Notes: a model not told the origin generated them from the sequence alone. Shown: positions 1 to 7,171, counted from the first letter of the stretch. The stretch: DNA of 11,703 nt from Acidobacteriaceae bacterium (GCA_003165855.1 PMXH01000322.1:1-11703); one strand, 5' to 3'. A program made the numbers and translations.

Positions 1-1098
1 GGCGGCGGGCACGATGAGCGCGAGCAGACGCTCAACCAGTTGCTGGTGGAAATGGACGGCTTCGAATCGAATGAAGGCGTGATCCTGATGGCGGCGACGA
101 ACCGTCCCGATGTGCTCGATCCGGCGCTGCTGCGGCCGGGGCGTTTCGACCGGCGCGTGGTGGTGAATCGTCCGGACGTTCGCGGACGGGAAGAAATTCT
201 GCGCGTGCACACCCGCAAGATTCCTCTGGCGGAAGATGTGGACTTGTCGGTGCTTGCCCGCGGTACACCGGGATTTTCCGGCGCGGACCTGGCCAACATG
301 GTGAACGAAGCGGCATTGGCGGCGGCGCGGCAAAACCGGAAAGCCGTGCTGATGTACGACTTCGAAGTGGCGAAAGACAAAGTGCTGATGGGCGTGGAAC
401 GCAAGTCGCTTCTGCTCTCCGATGAAGAGAAGAAGAACACCGCGTACCACGAGGCGGGACACGCGCTGGTGGCGGCCCTGCTGCCGCACTCCGATCCAGT
501 GCACAAGGTCACGATCATTCCGCGCGGCATGGCGCTGGGCTTGACCATGCAGTTGCCGACTGACGATCGCCACAACTACTACAAGAATTATCTCGACACG
601 CAGGTCGCCATTCTGATGGGCGGGCGTATTGCGGAAGAGCTTTTCCTGCACCAGATGTCGACGGGCGCGGGCAACGACATTGAGCGGGCCACGGAACTGG
701 CGCGCAAGATGGTGTGCGAGTGGGGCATGAGCGACCTCGGGCCGGTTACTTTCGGCAAAAAGGAAGAGCAGATTTTCCTGGGACGCGAGATCTCGCAACA
801 CCGCGACTACAGCGAAGCCACCGCCATCCAGATTGACGAAGAAGTCAGGAAGATGGTGAGCCGAGGGTACGCGACGGCGAAGGGAATCCTCTCGGAGAAT
901 CGCGAAACCCTGATCCGGATCGCGAAGGCGCTGATCGAACGCGAAGTGCTGGACGCCTCCGAGATCAAGATGCTGGTCGAGGGACAGGAACTGCCGCCGA
1001 TCAAGCCGCTGCCCGCGAAGACCGACGATGGCGTGCAACAGGTGATCAAGCCGGAACGGGCTCCAGCCAAAGGCGGCGAGCGACCGGCTACGGCGTAA
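1..1098 (+). CDS. ftsH: ATP-dependent zinc metalloprotease FtsH, C-terminal part (5' end outside window)
   Basis: FtsH is a membrane-anchored AAA+ protease that forms hexamers, unfolds membrane and short-lived cytosolic proteins and degrades them. The frame is open from base 1, so the N-terminal membrane segments and Walker A/B lie upstream. Visible in order: the end of the AAA core ([18 protein letters not shown]), the second region of homology with arginine fingers ([20 protein letters not shown], from about base 97), the AAA lid, then the M41 peptidase domain. The zinc motif HEAGH is at bases 448-462 and the expected third ligand is the Asp of GAGND at 676-678. The C-terminus is a Pro/Lys/Ala-rich tail without recognisable domain, as is common for FtsH. 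The gene ends in TAA and is followed within 25 bases by a terminator, so it is the last gene of its transcript. Identification is secure; only the start is missing. Confidence 0.97.
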   Translation, partial: GGGHDEREQTLNQLLVEMDGFESNEGVILMAATNRPDVLDPALLRPGRFDRRVVVNRPDVRGREEILRVHTRKIPLAEDVDLSVLARGTPGFSGADLANMVNEAALAAARQNRKAVLMYDFEVAKDKVLMGVERKSLLLSDEEKKNTAYHEAGHALVAALLPHSDPVHKVTIIPRGMALGLTMQLPTDDRHNYYKNYLDTQVAILMGGRIAEELFLHQMSTGAGNDIERATELARKMVCEWGMSDLGPVTFGKKEEQIFLGREISQHRDYSEATAIQIDEEVRKMVSRGYATAKGILSENRETLIRIAKALIEREVLDASEIKMLVEGQELPPIKPLPAKTDDGVQQVIKPERAPAKGGERPATA

Positions 1099-1121
1099 GA
1101 GCAGGTCTCAGTTTTTCCCAG

Positions 1122-1151
1122 AAGGCGGCCGGTCTGGCCGCCTTTCTTTTT
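1122..1151 (+). terminator. Rho-independent terminator after ftsH
   Basis: A perfect 9-bp GC-rich stem (arms 1122-1130 and 1136-1144) with a five-base loop is followed by a T-rich run (TCTTTTT, 1145-1151). It lies 23 bases after the ftsH stop and 24 bases before the next gene, so that gene should be transcribed separately or by read-through. Confidence 0.88.
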
Positions 1152-1174
1152 GGCGTGCGATACTTGTCTGCGTT

Positions 1175-1936
<762 letters not shown>

Positions 1937-1947
1937 GAAGGTTCACG

Positions 1948-1990
1948 TGGGGACAGCCGCCCTCGGCTGTCCGGGCGAGCGCAGCGCGCC
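1948..1990 (+). repeat. Palindromic dispersed-repeat candidate between SDR and LolA-like genes
   Basis: A perfect 9-bp inverted repeat (GGACAGCCG at 1951-1959, CGGCTGTCC at 1964-1972, loop CCCT) sits 14 bases after the SDR stop. It is followed by a GC-rich tail with further short complementarities (GAGC/GCTC). There is no T-run, so it is a poor intrinsic terminator. I recall this 'gacagccgccctcggctgtcc' unit as a frequent intergenic repeat in Acidobacteriota; that part is memory, not shown here. Confidence 0.55.
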
Positions 1991-2004
1991 GGGCTCGGTA
2001 CAGC

Positions 2005-2010
2005 TAAAAT
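2005..2010 (+). promoter_or_regulatory. Possible -10 element for the LolA-like gene
   Basis: TAAAAT matches five of six bases of the sigma-70 -10 consensus and lies 28 bases before the chosen ATG, giving a leader of roughly 20 bases. No acceptable -35 is found at the normal distance, so this is a weak call. Confidence 0.3.
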
Positions 2011-2038
2011 CAGCTTGGCCGCTTCTAACCAAGTATCG

Positions 2039-2920
2039 ATGTATCGTTTGATTGCCATTTCGCTGCTGTGCGCGCTGGGCGCTGCCCAAACCGCTCCCAC
2101 GCCCGCTCACCCTGCGCCTGCTCCCTCCGCCATCAACCTGAACGACTCCGCCAACGCGCGCAAGGCGCGGGCGGTGCTCGATCAGGCGATCGAGGGTGTT
2201 GGCGGGCAGGCTTACCTTAGTTATGAAAACAAGGAAGAGAGCGGCCGCTATTATCCGCTCTATCACGGGCACACGAACAGCCTCGGAATTCCCTACAACT
2301 ACTACGTCGAGTATCCGGACCGGGACCGCTTCGAAGTCCTCCGCTTGAAAGACGTTCACATCATACCCGGGCAAATTGACATCGGCGGCGTCAAGTCCAA
2401 GAAGTCCGATGATGTGCTGATTCACAACGGCGACAAAGGATACGAGATTACGTACAAGGGAACGGCGGCCCAGGAACCGGAGGATTTGCGGAACTACCTT
2501 CGCCGCCGGCAACATTCGCTGGAATGGATCTTCCGCAAGTGGATACGCGATCCGAACGTCGCTCTGTTCTACGATGGTCCGGCGGTGGTGGATGGGAAGG
2601 AAACCGAAGGAGTCACGCTGCTCAACAGCGAGAACGACTCGGTCAGCGTTTCCCTGGACCTGAATACGCATTATCCGATCAAGATCAGTTATTCGTGGCG
2701 CGATCCGAAGGACAAGCAGAAGAATGTGGAAGATGAGGTTTACGACGGCTACAAGCTGGTGCAGGGAATCTGGACCGCTCACTCCATTACCCGTTATTTC
2801 AACGGAGAAACTTCGCAACAGCGCTTCATCACCAGCGCAAGCTACAACCTGAAGCTACCGGATTCGATGTTCGAAGCAGCGGTGACCTACGACCCGAAGG
2901 TGCCGCTGAAGAAACGGTGA
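2039..2920 (+). CDS. Secreted LolA-like (outer-membrane lipoprotein-sorting-like) protein, function unknown
   Basis: This is a 293-aa protein of unknown function. The ATG at 2039 puts a typical signal peptide at the N-terminus (MYRLIAISLLCALGAAQ, probable cleavage after A16), followed by a Pro/Ala-rich linker (TAPTPAHPAPAPS). The in-frame TTG at 2015 would add eight residues ahead of the signal and is less likely. The mature part is rich in alternating hydrophobic/polar beta strands with recurring short patterns (DRFEVLRL, DKGYEITYKG, VTLLNSENDSVSVSLDL, YPIKISYSWRD). This is typical of the LolA-like half-barrel domains found in many acidobacterial exported proteins annotated as outer-membrane lipoprotein-sorting proteins. 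A helical stretch near residues 155-175 (LRRRQHSLEWIFRKWIRD) interrupts the strands. It carries no lipobox. It stands alone between a repeat and lpxC, so context gives no function. The coding call is firm; the fold assignment is inference. Confidence 0.8.
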   Translation: MYRLIAISLLCALGAAQTAPTPAHPAPAPSAINLNDSANARKARAVLDQAIEGVGGQAYLSYENKEESGRYYPLYHGHTNSLGIPYNYYVEYPDRDRFEVLRLKDVHIIPGQIDIGGVKSKKSDDVLIHNGDKGYEITYKGTAAQEPEDLRNYLRRRQHSLEWIFRKWIRDPNVALFYDGPAVVDGKETEGVTLLNSENDSVSVSLDLNTHYPIKISYSWRDPKDKQKNVEDEVYDGYKLVQGIWTAHSITRYFNGETSQQRFITSASYNLKLPDSMFEAAVTYDPKVPLKKR

Positions 2921-3042
2921 GATTGCCGACAAGACTGGGCCGGAAACTTACTTAAGTACTAGAAAAGCGAGCAAGATCCCCCCTGGATACCCCCAAACAT
3001 GTGCAATTGCCTGAACAAGTTAGCCTCTGCGACGGTTGCTTG

Positions 3043-3071
3043 AGCCACGGAGTGTGGCTGTTTTGCCACAT
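3043..3071 (+). promoter_or_regulatory. Two mutually exclusive hairpins in the lpxC leader
   Basis: Three segments, A (AGCCAC, 3043-3048), B (TGTGGCT, 3053-3059) and C (GCCACA, 3065-3070), are complementary such that B can pair with A (6 bp, loop GGAGT, followed by GTTTT) or with C (6 bp plus a G-T pair, loop TGTTTT). The A-B form resembles a weak intrinsic terminator and the B-C form would disrupt it. The element ends 60 bases before the lpxC start. The complementarity is seen directly; a regulatory role is inferred. Confidence 0.35.
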
Positions 3072-3130
3072 ACAGAAGACCGTCCGTCACTGTAAGCTTA
3101 TACACAGCAAAAGACTTACATCGTCCCCCG

Positions 3131-4042
3131 TTGACACACGAGCAAACAATTCGTGCTGCTGCGACTTGCACAGGAGTCGGTCTACACAGCGGCGCACCGG
3201 TCAGCTTGCGGATTCTGCCCGCGCCAGCGGGAACAGGAATTGTGTTCCAGCGCACCGACCTGGACGGATTTGCGATCGAAGCCAGCGGACGCAACGTGGC
3301 CCGCCTCAGTTATGCCACCAGCCTGATGAAGAAGGGCGTGCTCATCTCTACCACCGAGCACCTGCTCTCCGCGTTTACTGGCGTCGGCATCGACAATGCC
3401 ATCGTCGAGCTGGACAATCTGGAGCTGCCCATTCTGGATGGCAGCGCCCGTCCGTTTGTCGAGATGATTCAAAGGGCCGGGATTCGGCAACAGCGCAAAG
3501 CGCGTACTTATCTTCGGATTGTGCGCGAGATCGAGTTGCGCGAGGGCGATAAATTCATTGCCGTGTATCCGGCAGACTTCTATTCCGTTGCGTATTCGAT
3601 CAACTTTCCTCACCCCCTCATTGGCAAGCAGAGCTTCTGCGTTCGGCTGACGAATGGCAGTTATCTGAAAGAGATTGCGCCGGCGCGCACTTTTGGATTT
3701 CTGCATGAAGCCGATGCCATGCGGCAGCAGGGGCTGATCCGGGGAGCATCGACCGAGAATGCCATCGTGCTGAACCGCGAAGAAGTGCTGAACCCGCCGT
3801 TGCGTTTTCCCGACGAGTTCGTGCGCCACAAAGTGCTCGATCTCGTTGGCGACCTCGCGCTCCTGGGCAAGCCAATCCTCGGCAGGATCGTCGCCGATCG
3901 CGCCGGTCACGCCATGCACACCGCCCTGGTCTCCCGCATCCTCCGCGACAAAACCCTGTGGGAGGAAGTCACGCTGCCTGAGGAAGAGAACGCCAACGTG
4001 ACTCACTACAGCGCCCACGCCGCAGTCGGATCCTCGCTTTAA
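3131..4042 (+). CDS. lpxC: UDP-3-O-acyl-N-acetylglucosamine deacetylase LpxC
   Basis: LpxC is the zinc deacetylase that carries out the first committed step of lipid A synthesis in the cytoplasm, so the organism builds LPS. The 303-aa length is normal. The N-terminal family motif (TCTGVGLHSG, residues 12-21) is followed by the first zinc ligand and catalytic base in TTEHLLSAF (E76, H77), then HKVLDLVGD with zinc ligands H233 and D237, and the general-acid His in AGHAMH (H260). The start is TTG at 3131: the frame upstream is open only back to a TGA at 3041 and contains no ATG, GTG or other TTG, and the resulting N-terminus aligns well with known LpxC. There is no visible Shine-Dalgarno before it. 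It is not in a division or envelope cluster here. FtsH, which controls LpxC turnover in Enterobacteria, is encoded 2 kb upstream, but the C-terminus here (HAAVGSSL) gives no proof of the same control. Confidence 0.96.
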   Translation: MTHEQTIRAAATCTGVGLHSGAPVSLRILPAPAGTGIVFQRTDLDGFAIEASGRNVARLSYATSLMKKGVLISTTEHLLSAFTGVGIDNAIVELDNLELPILDGSARPFVEMIQRAGIRQQRKARTYLRIVREIELREGDKFIAVYPADFYSVAYSINFPHPLIGKQSFCVRLTNGSYLKEIAPARTFGFLHEADAMRQQGLIRGASTENAIVLNREEVLNPPLRFPDEFVRHKVLDLVGDLALLGKPILGRIVADRAGHAMHTALVSRILRDKTLWEEVTLPEEENANVTHYSAHAAVGSSL

Positions 4043-4067
4043 ATACTTCGCCTAGAATTTATTCAGA

Positions 4068-4155
4068 TGTCATCCTGAGCGGAGCAGCGGTTTCGCGAAG
4101 AGAAGCCTGTGCGGAGTCGAAAGCCTGCCCTGAGCTTGTCGAAGGGGATCCCTGC
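4068..4155. repeat. Dispersed intergenic repeat candidate (REP-like) downstream of lpxC
   Basis: The gap between convergent lpxC and the GloVer gene contains TGTCATCCTGAGC at 4068-4080 and CCCTGAGCTTGTCGAAGG at 4128-4145, then GGATCCCTGCA. I recognise both pieces as parts of repeats seen between genes in many environmental bacteria. CCTGAGC occurs twice and GTCGAA twice within the 88 bases, suggesting a nested or composite copy. No gene is visible between 4043 and 4233. Confidence 0.55.
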
Positions 4156-4233
4156 AATCCAAGACGCAGCCCGCGGTGCTGCAAGGCGTTCCCCTACGGA
4201 CCCGTGACCACCCGAATGCAACCAGCCTCGCCG

Positions 4234-4629
4234 CTAAGGCCTTATCTCGAACACGGTCCCGCAGCTATCAAAGCCGCCATACAACGTAGTGCCGTAAAGA
4301 TTACCCTGCGCATCGAAGATCAGGCCGCCCTCCGGACCACCACCGTTTGGAATAAAACCAAAGCTAAATAACCACGCCTCCGCCCAACCGCCCGCGCTGC
4401 TAGGCGTCAGCTCGAAGGCCGTTCCGCTGCTCAGGCCACCATAGGCCGTCGTGCCGTAGAGATTGCCAGCGCCATCGAGTATCAGGCCGGCGTAAGGAAT
4501 CTCCCCGTCATCCTTTAGAACGCCAAAGCTGTATAGTACGGCCTCGGTCCATCCCCCGCCCGCCCTGGGCGACAACTCGAAGACAGTGCCACATTCGCAT
4601 GGCGTGCCGCCGCCTCCCGCCTGGGTCGT
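4234..4629 (-). pseudogene. 3' fragment of the GloVer tandem-repeat protein, out of frame with its 5' part
   Basis: This stretch encodes the remainder of GloVer repeat 5 (after its NLYG), all of repeat 6, and repeat 7, which ends at FEIRP and a TAG stop. Read from 4629 downward it gives TTQAGGGGTPCECGTVFEL, exactly what should follow NLYG in the preceding frame. One missing base between 4629 and 4630 separates the two. Repeats elsewhere in the gene have GGNACGAC at this point, whereas here the coding strand reads GGACGAC. A TTG at 4575 could nominally start a 113-aa protein, but that would lack a signal peptide and begin in mid-repeat, so it is better read as the displaced tail of the same gene. 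With the base restored the full protein would be about 441 aa. A sequencing or assembly error is a real alternative to a true mutation. Confidence 0.8.
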
Positions 4630-5463
4630 CCATAGAGATTTCCGACTGTGTCGAAGATCAGGCTGGCGGATGGATAGGACCCATCGCCAAAGCCGCCTTC
4701 GAAGCTATACAGCACTTTTTCCCCCCAGCGCCCGCCAGTTGTAGGTACCAGCTCGAACACCGTTCCGCACCCGGTACCGCGACAATTCGCAGAGTCACCG
4801 CCATCGGATGTTGTGCCATAAAGATTGCCCGCAGCATCGAAGATCAAGCTGGCAAACGGATAGTACCCATCGGTGCCGTTGTTGGCGAAGCTATGCAGCA
4901 CTTTCTCCCCCCAGAGCCCGTTCGCGTTGGGTACCAACTCAAACACCGTCCCGTAGCCATTGGCTCCGCCAGCGTAGGTCGTGCCGTAGAGGTTGCCGCT
5001 GGCGTCGAAGATCACGCTGGCGTAAGGGTAGTTACCGTCCGTTCCGTAGCTGAAGCTATGCAATATCTTTTCGGTCCAGCCCCCGCCAGTTTTCGGCGAC
5101 AACTCGAATACCGTACCGCAGCCGATCACCGTGCCGCTCAAGGTGCACAATCCCGTGCCTCCCTGATAAGTCGTACCGTAGAGATTTCCCGAGGCATCGA
5201 CAATCAAGCTGGCGTAGGGCGACCGCCCGTCCCTGCCGTCATTCTGGAAGTTATGCACAATCTTATAGGTCCAGCCTCCGCCCCCCTTGGGTGAGAACCG
5301 AAACACTGTGCCGCAGCCGGTCGCCGTAGTCGAGGAGCACAATCCAGTGCCGCCCTGATAAGTCGTGCCATAGAGGTTTCCCGAGGCATCGAAGATCAAG
5401 CCCGCGCGGGGTTGTACCCCGTCCTTGCCGTTTCTGCTGAAGCTATGCAGCACCTTGTGTTCT
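4236..5463 (-). repeat. Seven in-tandem coding repeats of the GloVer gene (about 160-195 bp each)
   Basis: The recurring DNA core (on the + strand, variants of GTCGTGCCATAGAGATTGCC followed by GGC/GAGGCATCGAAGATCA) appears near 4280, 4450, 4625, 4815, 4980, 5170 and 5365. The two copies nearest the signal peptide (around 5150-5230 and 5340-5420) are the most alike at DNA level and share the TYQGGTGLC loop, suggesting a recent duplication. The others have diverged. Confidence 0.8.
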
Positions 5464-5558
5464 CCCCCCTGGGCGAACGCGCGCGTACCCGTCACGAACA
5501 GCGTTGCCGCAAAGACCGCCATCGCGACAGTCAACGTGGAAAGTTTCTTGCCTCGCAT
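4515..5558 (-). CDS. Secreted GloVer tandem-repeat protein, frameshifted near the 3' end
   Basis: A 347-aa reading frame begins with a clear signal peptide (residues 1-29, cleavage after AFA) and then carries repeats of about 53-65 aa. These follow the GloVer pattern (TIGR03803 type): a VLHSF-like strand, DG..P.ASLIFDASGNLYGTT, a variable Gly/Cys loop, GTVFEL.P and GGGWTE. Four repeats are complete and a fifth breaks after NLYG at residue 310. The last 37 residues (RPRREAAARH...) are off-frame and do not resemble the family. The pattern resembles short beta-propeller-like blades in exported proteins whose role is unknown. The ATG at 5558 is supported by an AGGAGG at 5566-5571. The gene converges on lpxC and stands alone. 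No C-terminal sorting anchor is visible even in the reconstructed protein, so I would expect export to the periplasm or beyond. Confidence 0.85.
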   Translation of the reverse strand: MRGKKLSTLTVAMAVFAATLFVTGTRAFAQGGEHKVLHSFSRNGKDGVQPRAGLIFDASGNLYGTTYQGGTGLCSSTTATGCGTVFRFSPKGGGGWTYKIVHNFQNDGRDGRSPYASLIVDASGNLYGTTYQGGTGLCTLSGTVIGCGTVFELSPKTGGGWTEKILHSFSYGTDGNYPYASVIFDASGNLYGTTYAGGANGYGTVFELVPNANGLWGEKVLHSFANNGTDGYYPFASLIFDAAGNLYGTTSDGGDSANCRGTGCGTVFELVPTTGGRWGEKVLYSFEGGFGDGSYPSASLIFDTVGNLYGRPRREAAARHANVALSSSCRPGRAGDGPRPYYTALAF

Positions 5559-5565
5559 GAATAAT

Positions 5566-5571
5566 CCTCCT
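5566..5571 (-). promoter_or_regulatory. Shine-Dalgarno of the GloVer gene
   Basis: AGGAGG on the minus strand, seven bases before the ATG at 5558. It fixes the start of the signal peptide. Confidence 0.85.
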
Positions 5572-5641
5572 TAGACGTTCGACGCGACGGGTGCCTTGCT
5601 GTCGGGGCGCTTCGGGATGGTACTTTCGAAGGCGGGATACG

Positions 5642-5670
5642 ACTTTAATCCGGGCGAGTTGGGAAGTCAA
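5642..5670 (-). promoter_or_regulatory. Candidate sigma-70 promoter for the GloVer gene
   Basis: On the minus strand TTGACT (5665-5670, five of six) and TAAAGT (5642-5647, four of six) are separated by 17 bases. The start would fall about 75 bases before the ATG. It is the best match in the upstream region but not a strong one. Confidence 0.38.
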
Positions 5671-5765
5671 ACCGGATGCGGTGAATTCCGTGGTGCAAAA
5701 ACAGTCTTTCGCCCCAGAGTCCAGGAGTAGCTCAATCGAATCGTCGACAAGTTGCTCGCCCTGGC

Positions 5766-5815
5766 GTTATCCCGAAGTCCCGCGTTTTCACCAGCGGGAC
5801 GAGGGATCTCCCACT
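5766..5815. repeat. Dispersed-repeat candidate with 7-bp inverted arms
   Basis: GTCCCGC (5777-5783) and GCGGGAC (5794-5800) form a stem around a ten-base loop, flanked by TTATCCCGAA on the left and GAGGGATCT on the right. I recall this arrangement as a common intergenic repeat in Acidobacteriota. It is unlike the repeats at 1951 and 4068. Confidence 0.45.
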
Positions 5816-6108
5816 CGGGCAAAGCCGCCCCTCATCGCTGAGCCTCGACTCAGAATTTCCTTGACTTCAATCTCTCCTAGCGCTCTAATATTCATTAAAG
5901 CATTAGTTCTTTGACATGAAAATAGCAACAGGCTAACTACTCCGGAATCAAGATTTTGCCTGCAAGTTCTTAGCCGCCAAGATTTTGGCTTGGCTCCCCG
6001 ACAGATATCCCCACCTGCGTCCACTGGTTCCAAAGGGGTTTAGCGAAGAGTCGCCCGAGCTAAGTCCTTTAGATCACAGATTTTCGAAATTATGCCTTTG
6101 ACATACCC

Positions 6109-6345
6109 TTAGTCGGCAGGCTCGCAAGGCACTTCGCTGCTTTCGGAGCCCGCCTCAGGTTGTTCCTCGAGCAGCCGCTCCAGTTCAGCACGCGTCTGGC
6201 TGATCAGCGCGGCGGCGAACTGCCGCGCCGACCGCTGGCGCTCCGCCGACAGATCCTTCACTCGCATGTTCAGCAAAGGGATGTCTTCTTCAAACCAACG
6301 CAGGGTTTTCTGTACGCGATCAATGCGGTAAGCGGTAGGAAGCAT
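6109..6345 (-). CDS. Small helical hypothetical protein (78 aa)
   Basis: I do not recognise a named family. The 78-aa product is charged and almost entirely helix-favouring. Residues 28-62 (VKDLSAERQRSARQFAAALI onward to LLEEQ) look like an amphipathic helix or short coiled coil, followed by an acidic Ser/Glu-rich tail. No signal peptide, membrane segment or Cys motif is present. The ATG at 6345 is preceded by GGAGAA (minus strand, 6354-6359) eight bases upstream, which supports a real gene. It lies 94 bases downstream of the receiver/PilZ gene on the same strand and may be co-transcribed with it, so a role as small partner or adaptor is possible but unproven. Confidence 0.7.
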   Translation of the reverse strand: MLPTAYRIDRVQKTLRWFEEDIPLLNMRVKDLSAERQRSARQFAAALISQTRAELERLLEEQPEAGSESSEVPCEPAD

Positions 6346-6353
6346 GGCAATGG

Positions 6354-6359
6354 TTCTCC
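6354..6359 (-). promoter_or_regulatory. Shine-Dalgarno of the 78-aa gene
   Basis: GGAGAA on the minus strand, eight bases upstream of the ATG at 6345. It is the main evidence that this short frame is translated. Confidence 0.6.
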
Positions 6360-6439
6360 AGTATCCCTACAGAGTGCCACGCGCAGCCGCTGGCGCAAGT
6401 TACAAAGTGAATACCCGGGGATTGAAGAGGAGGACCAGC

Positions 6440-7171
6440 CTATTGGATGGATTCGGAGCCTGAACCAGCCAGATTTGGGTTTGACCCGGGAAGCTGCTTT
6501 TCCATCTGGTCGTTGAGCCATTTTTCGAGGAATTCCAGCGTGCTCTCCGGCACATTGAGAAAGCGCAATCCGGCGCGTCCTTTAAGGTCGGCCCAGGCCA
6601 GTTCCGCGTTCAGATCCAGCGCCTGTTTGGTATCGGGCAGTGTAAATTGCAAACGAGGGGTAGCATTCTTGGGGAGCGCCTGATGCACCAGGAGGGCGAT
6701 GCCACCCTCGCTGACATCCGTGCTCGTGGCTTGTAATTCCTTTTCACCCAGAACCACACGGACTGGCATCTTGACTGCCTGGCGGAAATAGCGCCGCCGC
6801 TCGCGTTCCATGAAATTCAGCGCGGCGTGGAAGCAGCGCGACGCATTCAAGGTGCTAACGGGCTTTTGCAGAACGAAGTTTACGCCCATATCGAAAGCTG
6901 CCTGGGTCGTCGTCTTTTTTCCGTTCAGAAGGGCGAAGGCCACGGAGTTCTTGTTGCTGGGCGTGGCGCGCAAGCCCTGCAGAACTTCGAGACCGCCGGG
7001 CAGGTCATCGCAGTCCACGATTACGGCGTCAAACTTTTCCGAGATCAGAATCTCGCTGGCTTTTCTCGCCTCCTGGCAGACTTCGACCTGAATGGACAGC
7101 TTCTCCAACGTCGGGCGAATCACCCGAAACACTTCGACATCCCGACTTAACAGCAGAGACTCCAACGCCAT
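6440..7171 (-). CDS. Receiver-like domain fused to a PilZ (c-di-GMP-binding) domain
   Basis: The 243-aa cytosolic protein has two domains. Residues 1-118 look like a response-regulator receiver fold (beta strands around SLLLSR, FDAVIVDCDD and VNFVLQKP; possible phospho-acceptor D53; conserved K103-P104). The acidic pocket is degraded: only D11 remains where a pair is usual, and the Ser/Thr at the end of beta 4 appears to be Ala. Residues 122-225 are a PilZ domain with the RxxxR motif (R126-R130, in RRRYFRQ) and DxSxxG (D152, S154, G157), so c-di-GMP binding is expected. The C-terminus is a polar Ser/Gly tail. The likely role is a c-di-GMP effector whose N-terminal domain senses or docks without classical phosphorylation. 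The ATG at 7171 starts right at the first receiver strand. No good SD is seen, but TAGAAT at 7178-7183 (minus) just before it hints at a leaderless or near-leaderless message. Confidence 0.88.
   Translation of the reverse strand: MALESLLLSRDVEVFRVIRPTLEKLSIQVEVCQEARKASEILISEKFDAVIVDCDDLPGGLEVLQGLRATPSNKNSVAFALLNGKKTTTQAAFDMGVNFVLQKPVSTLNASRCFHAALNFMERERRRYFRQAVKMPVRVVLGEKELQATSTDVSEGGIALLVHQALPKNATPRLQFTLPDTKQALDLNAELAWADLKGRAGLRFLNVPESTLEFLEKWLNDQMEKQLPGSNPNLAGSGSESIQ

Larger units (their letters stand above)
5572..6108. other. Long intergenic gap without a convincing gene
   Basis: Between the GloVer gene and the small helical protein gene lie more than 530 bases. I see the candidate promoter at 5642-5670, a repeat-like hairpin at 5766-5815, a relatively AT-rich patch at about 5860-5935, and an imperfect hairpin at 5972-5995 (arms AGCC+GCCAA and TTGGC+TT+GGCT, loop GATT). 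Short frames on both strands (for example 5591-5914 + and 5788-6033 -) have no RBS and low-complexity Arg/Ser-rich translations, so I do not call them genes. The patch could be decayed DNA or carry an unrecognised small RNA. Confidence 0.6.

Noticed and set aside
1943..2818. 291-aa minus-strand frame opposite the LolA-like gene
   Set aside because: Val/Arg-rich shadow; the sense frame has a signal peptide and beta-rich pattern and is far more plausible.
3182..4018. 278-aa minus-strand frame opposite lpxC
   Set aside because: Fully inside lpxC, whose catalytic motifs are all present.
4599..5294. 231-aa plus-strand frame with repeated VGYQLKHR-like segments
   Set aside because: Its repeats only mirror the GloVer repeats on the other strand; no RBS and no known pattern.
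4270..5420. CRISPR-like regularly spaced repeats
   Set aside because: The 160-195 bp period is too long and both core and spacers are coding GloVer units.
5591..6033. Short frames on both strands in the long gap (107 aa + and 81 aa -)
   Set aside because: No RBS, low-complexity translations, and partly made of repeat sequence at 5766-5815.
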